The translations under genes and the position numbers were made by a program. A stretch of 64,000 nt of DNA from NCBI RefSeq assembly GCF_001591105.1, contig NZ_BCUD01000017.1, forward strand, positions 1 to 64,000. The letters run 5' to 3'. Positions 1-9,001 of this stretch are shown one piece after another. The notes beneath the pieces were generated by a model, which worked only from the letters and a program-made list of their open reading frames with translations, did not search any database and was not told the origin of the DNA. Source of the stretch: Vibrio nereis NBRC 15637. GTDB lineage: Bacteria > Pseudomonadota > Gammaproteobacteria > Enterobacterales > Vibrionaceae. Position 1 is the first letter of the stretch. Every line of letters begins with the position of its first letter.

Positions 1-46
1 ATTTTTTTATGCTCTCAGGCGCCAATTTGTCTGCAAGTGAACCCAT
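1..46 (-). CDS. Unknown protein, 5' end only
   Basis: Reading the minus strand from 46 gives an ATG and an open frame MGSLADKLAPESIKK that runs off the window edge. An AAAAGGA ribosome binding site lies about 7 bases upstream of this ATG. The gene is divergent from the LysR gene at 202, with about 155 bp between them, the usual arrangement of a LysR regulator and its target. Fifteen residues are too few to name a product. Confidence 0.5.
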   Translation of the reverse strand, partial: MGSLADKLAPESIKK

Positions 47-201
47 GAAAAATCCTTTTGTATGACTTATAAATCGTGATGAATGAAATAAAATTCATCT
101 TGAGCGGGGCTAATTGTTAATCTAGTCAAAATGAATTTAATAATGAATCGAAATTAAGACATAATAGACATGCAAAAATAACATGGCTCAACGGTGCGAG
201 A

Positions 202-1104
202 ATGAACAGTCGATTGCCCTCTACAAAAAACTTACAAGCGTTCTTAGCTACCGCTGAGCACCTTAACTTTACCCATGCGGCAGAGAAGCTGAACATGACA
301 CAAGGTGCGATCAGTCGGCAGATACAGGCGTTGGAGTCGATCATCGGCGCGATGCTGTTTTATCGTCAGGCTCGAGGGTTGGCGTTAACCCCTGAAGGGG
401 ACAAGTTTGTGCCAATGGCGGAAGACATCATTAAGCGTCTGCAAGGTGCGGTGCGAGAGGTGTCTGAAGGCGCGAACCGGATCAAGTTAAACGCGCCAAG
501 CTGCATTACCAGTTGGATTCTTGCCCGTTTGGCGAGTTTTCAACAAGCGTATCCGGATATCAATGTTGAATTAACCTCAACCACCAAGCATCAACCCATC
601 CCTAACTTTGATAGCTTTGACGTAGTGGTGATGTACGGCAAACCGAGCAAAACCAAAAATGTTCAGCAAGCGTTGTTGTTTGAAGAAAAACTCGCACCGA
701 TTTGTTCTCCGCAACTGTGGCAAAAGCAACGCTCGGCGTCTGAGCAAGGTGACGAATCTCTGCTTGATCGATTTACTTGGTTGCACGCCAACCAAGAACA
801 ATCGGACTGGCAACTGTGGCTTAACGCTTGTGGGTTACCAAAGCTGAAAGGTAAAACCAATCAGACCTTTGCCACGCTCGACCAAGCAATGAACGCGGCG
901 CAGCTCGGTTATGGGATTGCAATTGGGGATTTGACGTTGGCTGAGCAAGACTTAAAACTCAAGCGAGTGATACAGCCCTTTGATGAAGTGGTGTCGTCAG
1001 GCAACGGATATTATTTGATGTCACACAGCGACAATGACAACGCCAAAGTTGCCAATTTAGTCGGCTGGCTAACCTCAGCCGAGCAGCAAAGCGAATTGGT
1101 ATAA
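202..1104 (+). CDS. LysR-family transcriptional regulator (GcvA/AmpR-like)
   Basis: A 300-residue DNA-binding regulator of normal LysR length. Residues about 8-65 form the winged helix-turn-helix, with the typical NFTHAAEKLNMTQGAISRQI recognition segment, and residues about 90-295 look like the periplasmic-binding-type effector domain. The style (short N-terminus, SRQIQALE, TPEGDKFVP) resembles the GcvA/DsdC/AmpR branch. It is divergent from the truncated gene at 1-46, which is its most likely target; the effector cannot be told from the sequence. It converges with the hypothetical gene ending at 1109, with only 4 bp between the two stop codons. Confidence 0.9.
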   Translation: MNSRLPSTKNLQAFLATAEHLNFTHAAEKLNMTQGAISRQIQALESIIGAMLFYRQARGLALTPEGDKFVPMAEDIIKRLQGAVREVSEGANRIKLNAPSCITSWILARLASFQQAYPDINVELTSTTKHQPIPNFDSFDVVVMYGKPSKTKNVQQALLFEEKLAPICSPQLWQKQRSASEQGDESLLDRFTWLHANQEQSDWQLWLNACGLPKLKGKTNQTFATLDQAMNAAQLGYGIAIGDLTLAEQDLKLKRVIQPFDEVVSSGNGYYLMSHSDNDNAKVANLVGWLTSAEQQSELV

Positions 1105-1108
1105 CGAA

Positions 1109-1975
1109 TTAGTAAGCCTTGATGCCGTACTCGCGCAGCTTTGACGGTAATACGTTATCCAGTTGATCGATCTCTTCTGGGAATACTTCGATGAGTTCAA
1201 ACTGGTGGGCTTGGTAGATAGACCTTATCTGCTCTCGCTCTTTATCGGATATGGTGCCGTTGTCTCTGCCCCAAAATTGCAGATAAACTTTGCCTTGCGG
1301 TAAGTAGAAATCACTCAGCACGTCTGGCTCGATGGGCAGTTGTCGGTCATAGGCGTGCACAATGCCGTTCATGTATAGCCAGTTATCGATGATCAACTCA
1401 CCTTTGGAGCGAACGTAATGACCGTCAAGAGTTCTGTGTTTGGCTTCGAATTTTTGTCTGAAACTGGAAAGTGACTTGTCGGTTGCGTGCGCCTCTGCAT
1501 CGTGACCGGAGAACTCCAATACAGATTGCTTTAAGCGCTTATTGCGGACGATGGAGTCATGCCAAACAACAAACTGCTGGCCGCTCTCTTTGTCTTCACG
1601 TTGGTAACCACCGACAGTGAGACCGGAATTACTCACTTGCCAGCCGTTTTTGCTGCGGTTGATCCAGCCGAGTTCTTGCAGCAGTTGATTGATTTTTTTC
1701 GCGTTGAGGCCGAAGCGTTCACCGATTTGTGTCGCGCTTAGTGTTTTTCCGCTGGTGGCGCTGGAATCAATGAGTAGATTTTCTGGCCAGACGATAAACT
1801 TGCCGAATTTGGCGTGCTCGACATACTCTCCACCAAACTTTGCCCCGAGTTCTGTAAGTACCCAGCTATCTTCCGCTCGGTTAATATAACCCGCAGTTTT
1901 TAGTTCTGCGAACAACTGCTTAGGTTCAATTGAACGTAGCTTTGCAAGCGCAGTAGTGGAAATCTTGTCTGACAT
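1109..1975 (-). CDS. Hypothetical protein: two winged-helix-like repeats plus nuclease-like C-terminus
   Basis: A 288-residue protein of unknown function. The N-terminal half contains two similar units of about 65 residues. Each has a short helical stretch, a W-x-L/V-x-x-x-G turn and a closing F-x-V-W motif (FGKFIVWPE near residue 62, GQQFVVWHD near 139), which suggests tandem winged-helix or KilA-C-like modules. The C-terminal part (about 188-285) has RSKGELIIDNWLY, then SDFYLP, then VYLQFWG, the order of a PD-(D/E)XK-type nuclease core (E...D...E/QxK). The third motif has Q where an acidic residue is usual, so activity is uncertain. The only neighbours are a LysR gene and nagA. Fold assignment is inferred from motifs alone. 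Confidence 0.7.
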   Translation of the reverse strand: MSDKISTTALAKLRSIEPKQLFAELKTAGYINRAEDSWVLTELGAKFGGEYVEHAKFGKFIVWPENLLIDSSATSGKTLSATQIGERFGLNAKKINQLLQELGWINRSKNGWQVSNSGLTVGGYQREDKESGQQFVVWHDSIVRNKRLKQSVLEFSGHDAEAHATDKSLSSFRQKFEAKHRTLDGHYVRSKGELIIDNWLYMNGIVHAYDRQLPIEPDVLSDFYLPQGKVYLQFWGRDNGTISDKEREQIRSIYQAHQFELIEVFPEEIDQLDNVLPSKLREYGIKAY

Positions 1976-2107
1976 ACCTTGTTCCTGAAAGCGGTATCAC
2001 TCGGCCTGTTCGTCAGGCGGATAAAAGCTATATGATGTTTGTATTGTTCAGGCTATTTAGCGCCAATTCAAGACAAGTTGCAGCTAAATGTAAGACATGC
2101 CAATGAA

Positions 2108-2129
2108 AAGGGCATTTTTCAATGCCCTT
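2108..2129 (-). terminator. Probable terminator of nanE-nanK-nagA
   Basis: AAGGGCAT and ATGCCCTT form an 8-bp stem with a 6-base loop just beyond the nagA stop codon. On the minus strand the stem is followed by TTCATTG, so the U-tract is weak. Confidence 0.55.
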
Positions 2130-2133
2130 GGGA

Positions 2134-3267
2134 TCAAAACAGCTCTCCGTCAACCAACACGCCAGTGGTTTGGTAATCTGCGTTGAGTATGGTTGCGGCG
2201 GCGGTCATGCCCGGTCGCAGCAGGCCCAAGTTATGGCAGGCGAGTGCTTGGGCTGGATAAGTTGACGCCATGCGTAGTGCTTCTTCTTCTAAAAATCCCC
2301 ACGCGATAAGGTTTGCGACCGATTGGTCCATACCGATGTGTGCACCAGCGAGACTGCCTTGGCTGTTCACTAGTTTGTTGTCTTTGACGGAGATGACTTC
2401 GCCATCCAGTACAAAGCTGTTGTTTTCGCTGCTTACCGACGCCATTGCATCGGTAACAACAAGCAGTTTACCTTTGGGTTTGATTCTACTGGCGATACGC
2501 ACGCTATCAGGGTGAACATGAATGCCATCGGTGATGATAGAGCACCATGCGTGGTCCGTTTTTAGCGCTGCACCAACAGTGCCGGGCTCGCGCCCTTCTA
2601 GTGGGGACATGGCATTAAACAAATGAGTGAAACCATCAACAAGTGAAAGCTTTTGCTCCGTCAATTGCGCGATTTGTGCGTTGCTGTGACCACATGAAAG
2701 TGTCACTCCCATCTGTTTCAGGTATTCCAGAGCCGAAATTTCGATGTTTTCTACTGCTGCTGTGACTAGCACTTTGCCTTCTTTTGGCCACGGGAACTGT
2801 GAAAGTTGCCCTGCAGTAGGTGCATAAAACAGGTTAGCGTTGTGCGCACCTTTCTTATCGGCGTTAAGCCATGGGCCCTCAAGATGAACGCCGAGTACAC
2901 CCGGGATATTTTGCTGTTTGGCTTGTTGGAGAGAGCAGAGTGCTTGGCTGAGATCTTCAGGAGTGGAGCTGATTAAGGTTGGTAATAAATAAGTCGTACC
3001 ATGGGCACGGTGCGCTTCACAAATCGTCCCCATTGCTGAAGCAGATATGTCGCTATTGAACATCACACCACCACCACCGTTAACTTGCAGGTCGATAAAA
3101 CCCGGCGCGATAAGTGCACCTTCAAAGTGCTGATGTTCAATATTAGGCGGCAATTTCTCTAGCGGCACAATGCTGATTATCGTTTGATCCTCCCACACTA
3201 AGGCAAAATCTTGATAGTAGGTATACCCGTCAAAAAGGCGAGTGGCAGATACAGCTCTTAGTGCCAT
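2134..3267 (-). CDS. nagA: N-acetylglucosamine-6-phosphate deacetylase
   Basis: The enzyme hydrolyses GlcNAc-6-P to glucosamine-6-P and acetate in the cytoplasm, the last dedicated step of sialic acid breakdown coded here. The 377 residues match the family length (about 380). Visible signatures are the LEGPW metal-binding glutamate near 129, CGHSNAQ, the THLFNAMSPLEGREPG loop near 215-230 and the catalytic aspartate in VTDAMASVS. The start has an AAGGAG site that overlaps the nanK stop codon, so the two are translated in close succession. Its place at the end of nanE-nanK-nagA indicates a copy dedicated to sialic acid use; the glucosamine-6-P deaminase needed next is not in the window. Confidence 0.95.
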   Translation of the reverse strand: MALRAVSATRLFDGYTYYQDFALVWEDQTIISIVPLEKLPPNIEHQHFEGALIAPGFIDLQVNGGGGVMFNSDISASAMGTICEAHRAHGTTYLLPTLISSTPEDLSQALCSLQQAKQQNIPGVLGVHLEGPWLNADKKGAHNANLFYAPTAGQLSQFPWPKEGKVLVTAAVENIEISALEYLKQMGVTLSCGHSNAQIAQLTEQKLSLVDGFTHLFNAMSPLEGREPGTVGAALKTDHAWCSIITDGIHVHPDSVRIASRIKPKGKLLVVTDAMASVSSENNSFVLDGEVISVKDNKLVNSQGSLAGAHIGMDQSVANLIAWGFLEEEALRMASTYPAQALACHNLGLLRPGMTAAATILNADYQTTGVLVDGELF

Positions 3268-3270
3268 AAG

Positions 3271-4134
3271 TTACTCCTTAAACTGGAAAGCAGCGCCGAG
3301 CAGACAAGCGTCGTAATCGCCCTTGGCAGCAATAACCGGAACTCTAAATGCCACAGGGCGGTGAGCGATCTCTTGGTTTACTTTTTTAAGATAATCTGTG
3401 GCTAATCCTACGCCACCACCTAATACAACGATGTCTAAATCCAATGCGGCTTTTAGATTACAGCACAGCGTTGCGATCGCATTAGCACTGTTTTGAATCA
3501 GACGATTGGCTTGTTCATTTTGTTCTGCGATGCGAAACAGTTCGACATTCGATATCGGTGGGTTAAAGATGAGATTACTCGCGCGCTGAATGGCAGTGCC
3601 AGAGGCTATCGATTCAACACAGCCTATTTGGCCACAGCCGCAAGTCGGACCATTGGCGTCAATAGACATATGGCCGATGTGTCCTGCCAATCCAGATTTA
3701 CCGCTGTGAAGTTTACCATCAATAATGATCCCGCCTCCGACACCTGTCGAGACGGTGACAAACGCCATGTTGCTTGCAGGAAAGTCCAAATTGAGATACT
3801 CGAACCAAGCCGCGGCTTGTGCGTCATTGAGTATTTTTACTGGTTTGGCTGTGAGTGTTTGGAGCACTTGAGCTAGCGGAAACGGAGTAGGAAACGCCAA
3901 AGTGTCTGGGTTAATCGCACTGATACCCTCATCACTCACTAACCCTGTGGTTGAGATGCCAATCTGAGAGGTGTTTTCAAGCCAGTCTTGGCAATGCTCA
4001 ATCACGTGTTCGGCAAACTGCTCGGCGCTTTGTACGGTTGGGGTTGGCAACTGGCGACGTTCGCGTATTAGTCCATTGTCAACCAAGCCGAGGGCTATTT
4101 TGGTTCCGCCAATATCGATGGCTAAAGTCAACAT
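3271..4134 (-). CDS. nanK: N-acetylmannosamine kinase (ROK family)
   Basis: Phosphorylates ManNAc to ManNAc-6-P with ATP. The 287 residues begin with the ROK nucleotide-binding motif AIDIGGTKIALG. The ROK zinc site is present as GHIGHMSID followed by CGCGQIGCVESIASG (about residues 152-178), and VVLGGGVG lies near the C-terminus. The ATG shares one base with the nanE stop (TAATG), so the two genes are translationally coupled. In this locus ManNAc kinase is much more likely than a general glucokinase. Confidence 0.95.
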   Translation of the reverse strand: MLTLAIDIGGTKIALGLVDNGLIRERRQLPTPTVQSAEQFAEHVIEHCQDWLENTSQIGISTTGLVSDEGISAINPDTLAFPTPFPLAQVLQTLTAKPVKILNDAQAAAWFEYLNLDFPASNMAFVTVSTGVGGGIIIDGKLHSGKSGLAGHIGHMSIDANGPTCGCGQIGCVESIASGTAIQRASNLIFNPPISNVELFRIAEQNEQANRLIQNSANAIATLCCNLKAALDLDIVVLGGGVGLATDYLKKVNQEIAHRPVAFRVPVIAAKGDYDACLLGAAFQFKE

Positions 4135-4832
4135 TACTTGGCTCCTGCGGTTTGTGTTGCGTGATTAAACCAATTTGTTACTACCTCCAAGCGAGTCAGA
4201 GCTGAACCAACCGTTACCGCAACCGCGCCGTGTTGAATTGCCTGTGCTGCAAGTTCAGGTGTGTTGTATCGACCTTCTGCCATAGTAAAGAAACCGGCTT
4301 GAGAAAACTGTTCTACTAATTTTAAGTCGGGTTCGGTTGGTTCGTCATCACCCATGTAACCAGAAAGAGTTGTACCAATGATGTCGACGCCAAAACCATT
4401 TGCCCATTGACCGTCAGCAAAGCTAGAGCAATCTGCCATCGCAAAGCAGCCGACGGCTTTGATCGCATTGACGATGGTCTCTCTACTCTCTGGCCTGATT
4501 CGGTCGGTAGCATCGAAAGCGATAATCGTTGCGCCAGCTTTGGCTAATGCTTCTACGTCGTTGACGTAAGGCGTAATGCGCACCTGGCTTTCCATTAGGT
4601 CACGTTTCACAATGCCGATAATCGGTATCGTGACGACACGGCTAACGGCGTTGACATTGCTCGCCCCTTCAATGCGAAGTGCTCGTGCTCCTGACTGTTC
4701 TGCGGCTTGTGCCATCGCAACGATGATATCCGTTTTATCGAGTGGACTCCCTGTCACTGGTTGAATAGATACCACGGTTTGTCCTTGTAAGAACTCTTTT
4801 AATTGATTGATATTATAGGTTTTTGTTTTCAC
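4134..4832 (-). CDS. nanE: N-acetylmannosamine-6-phosphate 2-epimerase
   Basis: Converts ManNAc-6-P to GlcNAc-6-P, joining sialic acid and amino-sugar catabolism. It is a 232-residue TIM-barrel protein with family landmarks [24 protein letters not shown] and [11 protein letters not shown]. The start codon is GTG, with a GAGG site six bases upstream. This is the first gene of the minus-strand nanE-nanK-nagA operon and is read away from siaP, sharing the 4833-5080 control region. In enterobacteria these genes sit in one nan operon, whereas the divergent layout here is that of Vibrio. Confidence 0.95.
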   Translation of the reverse strand: MKTKTYNINQLKEFLQGQTVVSIQPVTGSPLDKTDIIVAMAQAAEQSGARALRIEGASNVNAVSRVVTIPIIGIVKRDLMESQVRITPYVNDVEALAKAGATIIAFDATDRIRPESRETIVNAIKAVGCFAMADCSSFADGQWANGFGVDIIGTTLSGYMGDDEPTEPDLKLVEQFSQAGFFTMAEGRYNTPELAAQAIQHGAVAVTVGSALTRLEVVTNWFNHATQTAGAK

Positions 4833-4965
4833 GCTTGGCCTCTCAGTAAAACAGATTGCCGCGGGTTTAGGCTACATGGATAGGCGACTTTGTTGAATGT
4901 TCAGGTTAGTGCCGAATCACCTATCCGGATAATTTCTGTCCGCGATCACATTTCGAAAAAAGTTG

Positions 4966-5020
4966 GTTTGAAAATAATCTTCGCCACAATAATAATTCAC
5001 AACGAAGATTTTTTTCAAAC
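4966..5020. promoter_or_regulatory. Inverted repeat in the nanE/siaP control region, probable NanR operator
   Basis: Bases 4966-4983 (GTTTGAAAATAATCTTCG) and the reverse complement of 5003-5020 (GTTTGAAAAAAATCTTCG) agree at 17 of 18 positions, with a 19-base spacer. It lies between the divergent nanE and siaP starts, where Vibrio NanR is known to repress both operons until ManNAc-6-P releases it. The operator assignment is inferred from position and symmetry. A half-matching CRP-like sequence (TGTGATCGCGGACAGA on the minus strand, about 4935-4950) lies beside it. Confidence 0.65.
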
Positions 5021-5080
5021 AAAATAAAAAATTTTTTCGGATATAGTGAAACTAGGCAGAAATAACGAAAAGGGAAGACT

Positions 5081-6046
5081 ATGAAAGCCATGAACAAGAT
5101 TACCCTCGCTATGCTAGTGCTTGGCTGTTCGGTATCAGCACAGGCTGCGACAACATTGAAAATGGGCATGCAGGCATCGGTAGGTTCTGTGGAATATACG
5201 TCAGCAAAAATGCTGGCGGATAAAGTAGAAGAACTGAGTAAAGGCGAAATCAAGATCGCGTTGTACCCAAGTGCACAACTGGGTGATGACCGTGCCATGC
5301 TACAGCAGTTGACGTACGGAGATTTGGACATTACTTACGCTGAGTTTGGCCGTATGGGGTTGTGGATCCCGCGCGCGGAAGCTGTGACTTTGCCTTACGT
5401 AGCACGCGACTTTGACCATTTGCGCCGCATGTTTAATTCCGATTTCGGTCAGGGCATTCGTGAAGAAATGCTGAGTAAATTCAACTGGCGAGCATTGGAT
5501 ACTTGGTACAACGGTACACGCGAAACCACTTCTAACCGCCCTTTAAACAGCATTGAAGACTTCAAAGGTCTCAAGCTGCGTGTTCCAAATGCTAAGCCAA
5601 ACCTTAACTACGCGAAACTGTCGGGCGCGTCACCGACTCCGATGGCCTTCTCTGAGGTGTACCTTGCGTTGCAAACGAATGCTGTCGATGGCCAGGAAAA
5701 CCCGTTGCCAACCATCAAAACCATGAAGTTTTACGAGGTTCAGGCCAATCTGGCGATGACCAACCATATCGTTAACGATCAAATGGTGATCATCTCTGAG
5801 TCGACCTGGCAGAAACTGTCTGACCAGGATAAGCAACTGATCGAGAAAGCGGTTAAGTCAACAGGTCAGGTACATACAGATACCGTCAAACAGCAAGAAG
5901 CTGAACTGATCTCATTCTTTGAAGAAGCGGGCGTTAATGTGACCTATCCTAAACTAGAACCGTTCCGTGAAGCTATGCAGCCACTTTACGCAGAATTTGA
6001 AGACAAAATCGGTCAGCCGATCGTGAAAAAGCTCGCTTCTATGTAA
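5081..6046 (+). CDS. siaP: Sialic acid TRAP transporter, periplasmic binding protein
   Basis: Binds N-acetylneuraminate in the periplasm and delivers it to SiaQM. The 321 residues start with a signal peptide ending near SAQAATTLK. The sequence follows the known Vibrio SiaP closely: KMGMQASVGS, the sugar-binding arginines in YNGTRETTSNRP and LKLRVPNAK, and VDGQENPLPTIKTMKFYE. ATGs at 5081 and 5090 are both usable; the first is preferred because GGGAAG lies just upstream. A strong hairpin separates siaP from siaQ, which usually leaves the binding protein in excess. The promoter region carries the inverted repeat at 4966-5020. Confidence 0.97.
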   Translation: MKAMNKITLAMLVLGCSVSAQAATTLKMGMQASVGSVEYTSAKMLADKVEELSKGEIKIALYPSAQLGDDRAMLQQLTYGDLDITYAEFGRMGLWIPRAEAVTLPYVARDFDHLRRMFNSDFGQGIREEMLSKFNWRALDTWYNGTRETTSNRPLNSIEDFKGLKLRVPNAKPNLNYAKLSGASPTPMAFSEVYLALQTNAVDGQENPLPTIKTMKFYEVQANLAMTNHIVNDQMVIISESTWQKLSDQDKQLIEKAVKSTGQVHTDTVKQQEAELISFFEEAGVNVTYPKLEPFREAMQPLYAEFEDKIGQPIVKKLASM

Positions 6047-6079
6047 GTAAATTAACGCGATGTTAATTTCCATTATTCT

Positions 6080-6102
6080 GGCTGGCCTGATTTAGGCCAG
6101 CC
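6080..6102 (+). other. Intercistronic hairpin between siaP and siaQ
   Basis: GGCTGGCCT and AGGCCAGCC form a perfect 9-bp stem with a 5-base loop, without a T-tract. Hairpins placed directly after a binding-protein gene commonly stabilise its message relative to the permease genes downstream; that role is inferred. Confidence 0.7.
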
Positions 6103-6114
6103 CTGGAGCTCAAG

Positions 6115-6624
6115 ATGTTACGCAAGATAATTAATAATATTGAAGAGATCATTACTGTGCCGTTGATGGCCGCTTTGCTGGCAATTCTGACTTGGCAAAT
6201 CGGGACCCGATGGTTACTTAATGACCCTTCGCTTTGGAGTGAAGAACTTGCCAGAGTTCTATTTATGTATATGTCGTTAATCGGCTGTGCAATTGCGATC
6301 AAACGCAGTACGCACGTCAACATTACTTTCTTCTCCGATAAGCTGCCGGAGAAAGCCCGCTTGTATTTGGTGTTATCGCTGGAATTGGCGGTGTTGGTTT
6401 CGATCATCGCCATTGTCTATTTGGGTTATCAGCATGTTCAAAGAACTGCGTTTTTCGAGTTGATTACTTTGGGGGTTTCAAGCAAGTGGATGAACTACAG
6501 TTTGCCTTTGGGCGGCTTATTTATGGTCTTCAGGCAGCTTGAGAAAATGTTTGCTATTTCAAAACAACTCGTGAGTTGCTGTGCTGGCAACACTTCGACT
6601 GACTCGAACATAGCGCAGAGATAG
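6115..6624 (+). CDS. siaQ: Sialic acid TRAP transporter, small membrane subunit
   Basis: A 169-residue inner-membrane protein of the DctQ family with four predicted membrane segments (about 13-33, 48-65, 88-108, 125-145). It pairs with SiaM, and the two use the sodium gradient to move SiaP-bound Neu5Ac inward. Family features WQIGTRWLLNDPSLWSEELAR and the later KWMNYSLPLGG are present. GGAG lies seven bases before the ATG. The gene is separate from siaM, as in Vibrio, not fused as in Haemophilus SiaQM. Confidence 0.95.
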   Translation: MLRKIINNIEEIITVPLMAALLAILTWQIGTRWLLNDPSLWSEELARVLFMYMSLIGCAIAIKRSTHVNITFFSDKLPEKARLYLVLSLELAVLVSIIAIVYLGYQHVQRTAFFELITLGVSSKWMNYSLPLGGLFMVFRQLEKMFAISKQLVSCCAGNTSTDSNIAQR

Positions 6625-6633
6625 GGATAGATT

Positions 6634-7917
6634 ATGATAGGCTCAATTTTTGGCTGGCTCGGGTTGCTGTTTGCAGGAATGCCGGTTGGCTTTTCACTGA
6701 TATTTGTCGCTTTGGTTTTCTTGGTGATGACCAACAGTACTGGAATTAACTTTGCTGCCCAACAAATGCTGGGCGGAATAGATAACTTTACGCTCTTAGC
6801 GGTGCCTTTCTTTGTTCTGACTGGTCATCTGATGAATAGCGCTGGTATTACGGAACGTATCTTTAACTTTGCAAAATCTATGGTTGGTCATATTACTGGC
6901 AGTCTCGGCCACGTAAATATTATGGCAAGTCTGTTGTTCTCGGGTATGTCAGGTTCAGCATTGGCGGATGCGGGTGGCTTAGGGCAACTCGAAATCAAGT
7001 CGATGCGTGATGCGAAATACCATGACGATTTCGCCGGTGGGCTGACGGCCGCATCTTGTATTATTGGTCCTTTAGTTCCCCCTTCAGTGCCACTGGTCAT
7101 ATATGGTGTGGTGTCGAACACGTCCATCGGTGCTCTTTTCTTGGCGGGCGCTATCCCAGGGATTTTATGTTGTGTTGCCCTGATGGCGATGAGCTACTTT
7201 ATCTGTAAAAAACGTGGCTACATGACGTTGCCACGAGCGACCCGCCGCGAGCAGCTTAAATCGTTCAAAGAGGCGTTTTTATCACTGTTGACACCGGTGA
7301 TCATTATCGGTGGCATCTTCTCCGGTAAATTCACGCCAACTGAGGCGGCGGTCGTATCTTCTCTATACGCGCTGTTCCTTGGCACAGTTGTCTACAAACA
7401 GCTTACGCTAGTGGGCTTTGTCGATATCCTAAAAGAGACCGTGAATACCACTGCCGTGGTGGCCTTGATGGTAATGGGCGTCACGGTGTTTGGCTGGATT
7501 GTTGCACGCGAGCAGCTACCACAAATGCTGGCCGATTACTTCTTGACCATCAGTGATAACCCGCTGGTTCTCTTACTACTGATTAACTTGTTGTTGCTGT
7601 TTTTAGGCACTTTTATCGAGTCTTTGGCTTTGTTGCTGCTACTTGTGCCATTCCTAGTGCCAGTGGCGAGCGCGGTGGGTATTGACCCTGTTCACTTTGG
7701 CGTTATGGCTATTTTGAACCTGATGATCGGTATTTTGACTCCGCCTATGGGGATGGCGTTGTACGTGGTGTCCCGGGTCGGTGATATCCCTTTCCATACG
7801 CTAACTCGCGGCGTCGTACCGCTGTTAGTGCCATTGTTTATTGTCTTGATTCTCGTTGCGGTGTTCCCTCAATTTACGCTGTTACTACCTGAATTATTCC
7901 TCGGCTACGGCCAATAG
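6634..7917 (+). CDS. siaM: Sialic acid TRAP transporter, large membrane subunit
   Basis: A 427-residue DctM-family permease that forms the transport path for Neu5Ac and Na+. It is very hydrophobic, with about eleven membrane segments, and carries the family signatures MSGSALADAGGLGQLE, GPLVPPSVPLVIYG, FTPTEAAV and ILTPPMGMALYVV. The start lies nine bases after siaQ, so the two are co-transcribed. Length and composition are normal for the family. Confidence 0.96.
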   Translation: MIGSIFGWLGLLFAGMPVGFSLIFVALVFLVMTNSTGINFAAQQMLGGIDNFTLLAVPFFVLTGHLMNSAGITERIFNFAKSMVGHITGSLGHVNIMASLLFSGMSGSALADAGGLGQLEIKSMRDAKYHDDFAGGLTAASCIIGPLVPPSVPLVIYGVVSNTSIGALFLAGAIPGILCCVALMAMSYFICKKRGYMTLPRATRREQLKSFKEAFLSLLTPVIIIGGIFSGKFTPTEAAVVSSLYALFLGTVVYKQLTLVGFVDILKETVNTTAVVALMVMGVTVFGWIVAREQLPQMLADYFLTISDNPLVLLLLINLLLLFLGTFIESLALLLLLVPFLVPVASAVGIDPVHFGVMAILNLMIGILTPPMGMALYVVSRVGDIPFHTLTRGVVPLLVPLFIVLILVAVFPQFTLLLPELFLGYGQ

Positions 7918-7964
7918 TATGTTGTGAGCGGCGAGTGCCCGCTCATATTGATTAGGAAAGAAAA

Positions 7965-8861
7965 ATGAATAAATTAACCGGATTAATTGCTGCGCCTCAT
8001 ACTCCATTTAACCAAGATAGTAAGGTTAACTTTGATGCGATTGACCAAATTGCCGCGCTCCTTATCGAGCAAGGCGTAAAAGGTGCGTATGTATGTGGGA
8101 CGACGGGTGAAGGTATTCACTGTTCGGTCGAAGAGCGTAAAGCTATCGCAGAGCGTTGGGTAAAAGCGTCAGACAACAAACTGGATTTGATCATTCATAC
8201 TGGCGCGTTAAGCATCACCGATTCGCTTGAGCTCACTCGCCACGCAGAAACACTCGATATTCTCGCCACATCGGCGATTGGTCCTTGTTTCTTTAAGCCA
8301 GCGAGCGTGGATGACTTAGTCGATTACTGCGCGCAAATTGCCGCGGCTGCACCTTCGAAAGGCTTTTACTATTACCACTCGGGGATGTCAGGGGTGAACC
8401 TAGATCTTGAGCAGTTTCTGATCAAAGGTGAACAGAAAATTCCCAATCTTTCTGGTGCCAAATTCAACAATATGGACTTGTACGAGTACCAACGCGCGCT
8501 GCGTGTATCCGGTGGCAAGTTCGACGTACCATTCGGTGTCGATGAGTTCTTGCCTGCGGGCTTAGCGGTGGGTGCGGTTGGCGCAGTAGGCAGTACATAC
8601 AACTATGCGGCGCCTCTGTATCTTAAGATCATTGAAGCGTTTAACAATGGCGACCAAGCATTGGTGACGAAACTGATGGATCGGGTGATCGCGATTGTCC
8701 GCGTCTTGGTTGAATACGGTGGCGTGGCCGCGGGTAAAGCGGCGATGCAGTTGCATGGCATTGATGCGGGTGATCCACGCACACCAATCCGCGCTCTGAC
8801 CGCTGCGCAGAAAGCGGATGTTGTCGCGAAGATGAGGGAGGCGGATTTTCTTGATCTATAA
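7965..8861 (+). CDS. nanA: N-acetylneuraminate lyase
   Basis: A cytoplasmic class I aldolase that splits Neu5Ac into ManNAc and pyruvate. The 298-residue TIM barrel has the GTTGEG carboxylate-binding loop near 46-51, the catalytic tyrosine in FYYYHSGMSG, and the Schiff-base lysine in LSGAKFNN near residue 165. It lies 47 bp after siaM; a small hairpin (GAGCGG/CCGCTC, 7926-7944) sits in the gap. AGGAAAG precedes the ATG. The product feeds NanK, coded on the other strand. Confidence 0.97.
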   Translation: MNKLTGLIAAPHTPFNQDSKVNFDAIDQIAALLIEQGVKGAYVCGTTGEGIHCSVEERKAIAERWVKASDNKLDLIIHTGALSITDSLELTRHAETLDILATSAIGPCFFKPASVDDLVDYCAQIAAAAPSKGFYYYHSGMSGVNLDLEQFLIKGEQKIPNLSGAKFNNMDLYEYQRALRVSGGKFDVPFGVDEFLPAGLAVGAVGAVGSTYNYAAPLYLKIIEAFNNGDQALVTKLMDRVIAIVRVLVEYGGVAAGKAAMQLHGIDAGDPRTPIRALTAAQKADVVAKMREADFLDL

Positions 8862-9001
8862 AGTAAGCCGCAGTATGTCGGAAATTTGTCTTATATACTG
8901 CGTATTACAGAAAATCCTTAAAATTAACTTCAGCTAATGTGTCAAAGTGTCTATCTCTTTGTTATTTTTAGCAAACAGCTATAAGCGTAGAAGAGGCACG
9001 C

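Noticed and set aside
4960..5040. The nanE/siaP inverted repeat considered as an intrinsic terminator
   Set aside because: It lies between divergent gene starts, has a 19-base AT-rich loop and a weak AT-rich stem, which fits an operator better.
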